Assembly (NCBI GenBank): GCA_001270045.2
Contig: DF970667.1
Span: 147,975-211,974, forward strand
Direction of reading: 5' to 3'
Source of the DNA: Bacteroidales bacterium 6E
GTDB lineage: Bacteria > Bacteroidota > Bacteroidia > Bacteroidales > Prolixibacteraceae
Length of the DNA stretch: 64,000 nt
The notes under the pieces were generated by a model. It searched no databases. It worked only from the letters and a program-made list of their open reading frames with translations, and was not told the origin of the DNA. Position 1 is the stretch's first letter. Each line of letters opens with the position of its first letter. Below are positions 63,484 through 64,000 of the stretch, in pieces. The position numbers and the translations under genes are program-made.

Positions 63484-64000
63484 ATGCGAAAAATTCTCCT
63501 TTATATGGCAATTCTGATGTTTGGTTCATGGATGGGGTGCACCGAGAGGATCGAAATCGAACTCGACGAGCAGGATGTGCGCCTGGTGGTCGAAGGAAGC
63601 ATCAGCACCGAACACGTGAACCATTCGGTCAGGCTGACCCAATCCACCAGCTATTTTTACAATCAGGAGCCTCCCGCCATTCGGGGGGCCAGGGTCGTGC
63701 TCAATGATGGCACCCGCAACATCACGCTGATTGAGCGGGCCGGCGATCCGGGCTTCTACTTCACGCCCATGCTCTATTTGGGACAGCCGGGTGCTTCCTA
63801 TAAACTGGATATCGAACTCCCGGAAGCCATCGGGGGATCGGCCACATACTCGGCCGAGGCCACCATGCCCGACAGCAGGTTTGTGCTCGACTCGATCGGT
63901 ATCGAATATAACCGCGACTTCGATTTCTGGCTGGTGAAAGTGTATGCCCAGGATCCGCCCACCGTTGACTTTTACCGGTTCGACACATACCTGAACGGCC
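63484..64000 (+). CDS. DUF4249 lipoprotein, 3' end outside the window
   Basis: 172 codons are visible. The SPII signal has Cys in 'FGSWMGCTERIEIELDEQDV' (C19), followed by the DUF4249 pattern 'RLVVEGSISTEHVNHSVRLT' and 'GARVVLNDGTRNITLIERAG'. DUF4249 proteins are periplasmic or surface partners of the preceding TonB-dependent receptor family. The ATG is 4 bp after the receptor stop. Confidence 0.87.
   Translation, partial: MRKILLYMAILMFGSWMGCTERIEIELDEQDVRLVVEGSISTEHVNHSVRLTQSTSYFYNQEPPAIRGARVVLNDGTRNITLIERAGDPGFYFTPMLYLGQPGASYKLDIELPEAIGGSATYSAEATMPDSRFVLDSIGIEYNRDFDFWLVKVYAQDPPTVDFYRFDTYLNG

Noticed and set aside
1-64000. tRNA, rRNA or known riboswitch
   Set aside because: No T-arm consensus or known riboswitch core was noticed on either strand by eye; a covariance-model scan would be decisive.

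Overview
The window looks like a chromosomal segment of a Bacteroidota bacterium, probably an anaerobic or facultative member of the Bacteroidales/Marinilabiliales type. The evidence is gene content and style: a SusC/SusD pair under an ECF sigma/FecR switch, a TonB receptor followed by DUF4249, a GLPGLI protein, many SPII lipoproteins, RHS YD-repeat cassettes, an 11-subunit Nuo complex without NuoEFG, and TAnnTTTG-like promoter boxes. No tRNA, rRNA, CRISPR array or intact transposase was seen.

Layout. 1-3.75 kb (minus): a redox/stress cluster holding a MIP18/DUF59 protein (cut by the window edge), a His-rich multi-TM protein, a DUF1858-DUF2249 protein, a small DUF2249 protein, a nonsense-interrupted DUF488 gene and an AhpD-like protein. 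The small DUF2249 gene and the AhpD-like gene each have an upstream palindrome of the form AAAGA-N8-TCTTT, suggesting one regulator. 3.9-7.7 kb (plus): membrane proteins, a lipoprotein, a DUF2975/XRE pair, a GyrI-like protein and an NlpC/P60 lipoprotein. 8-15.5 kb (plus): an RND efflux operon (MFP, pump, TolC) followed by a LytS-type kinase and LytTR regulator. 15.7-19.9 kb: a lipoprotein with a duplicated His/Cys peptide, a DUF937 protein, small secreted or membrane proteins and a divergent CDP-alcohol phosphotransferase. 20-30.6 kb (minus): nuoABCDHIJKLMN with a strong terminator. 30.9-34.7 kb: GH10 xylanase, M48 protease, aquaporin. 35-43.2 kb (minus): sigma, FecR, SusC, SusD and a secreted EEP-family hydrolase, read as one substrate-sensing and uptake locus.

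43.4-55.5 kb is the most unusual part: an RHS polymorphic-toxin island on the minus strand. Four RHS C-terminal tips have different toxin ends, and each is followed within a few bases by its own small, AT-rich immunity candidate. Three of the four RHS genes are 5'-truncated orphan tips. The longest starts with a fragment of a CHC2 zinc-finger primase-like protein in place of a secretion N-terminus. Between the cassettes lie a duplicated ~0.4 kb block, truncated or nonsense-broken XRE regulator genes, a 27-bp sequence present three times and a MITE-like 113-bp element, all signs of recombination. One toxin tip has an L,D-transpeptidase-like H-x17-STGC arrangement, and its partner is predicted to be a lipoprotein, as expected for a periplasmic target.

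55.7-59.6 kb: a TonB-receptor-like protein with a GLPGLI protein, bracketed by two 73-bp near-identical direct repeats. 59.9-64 kb (plus): a SerA-type dehydrogenase, a TonB-dependent receptor and the start of its DUF4249 partner.
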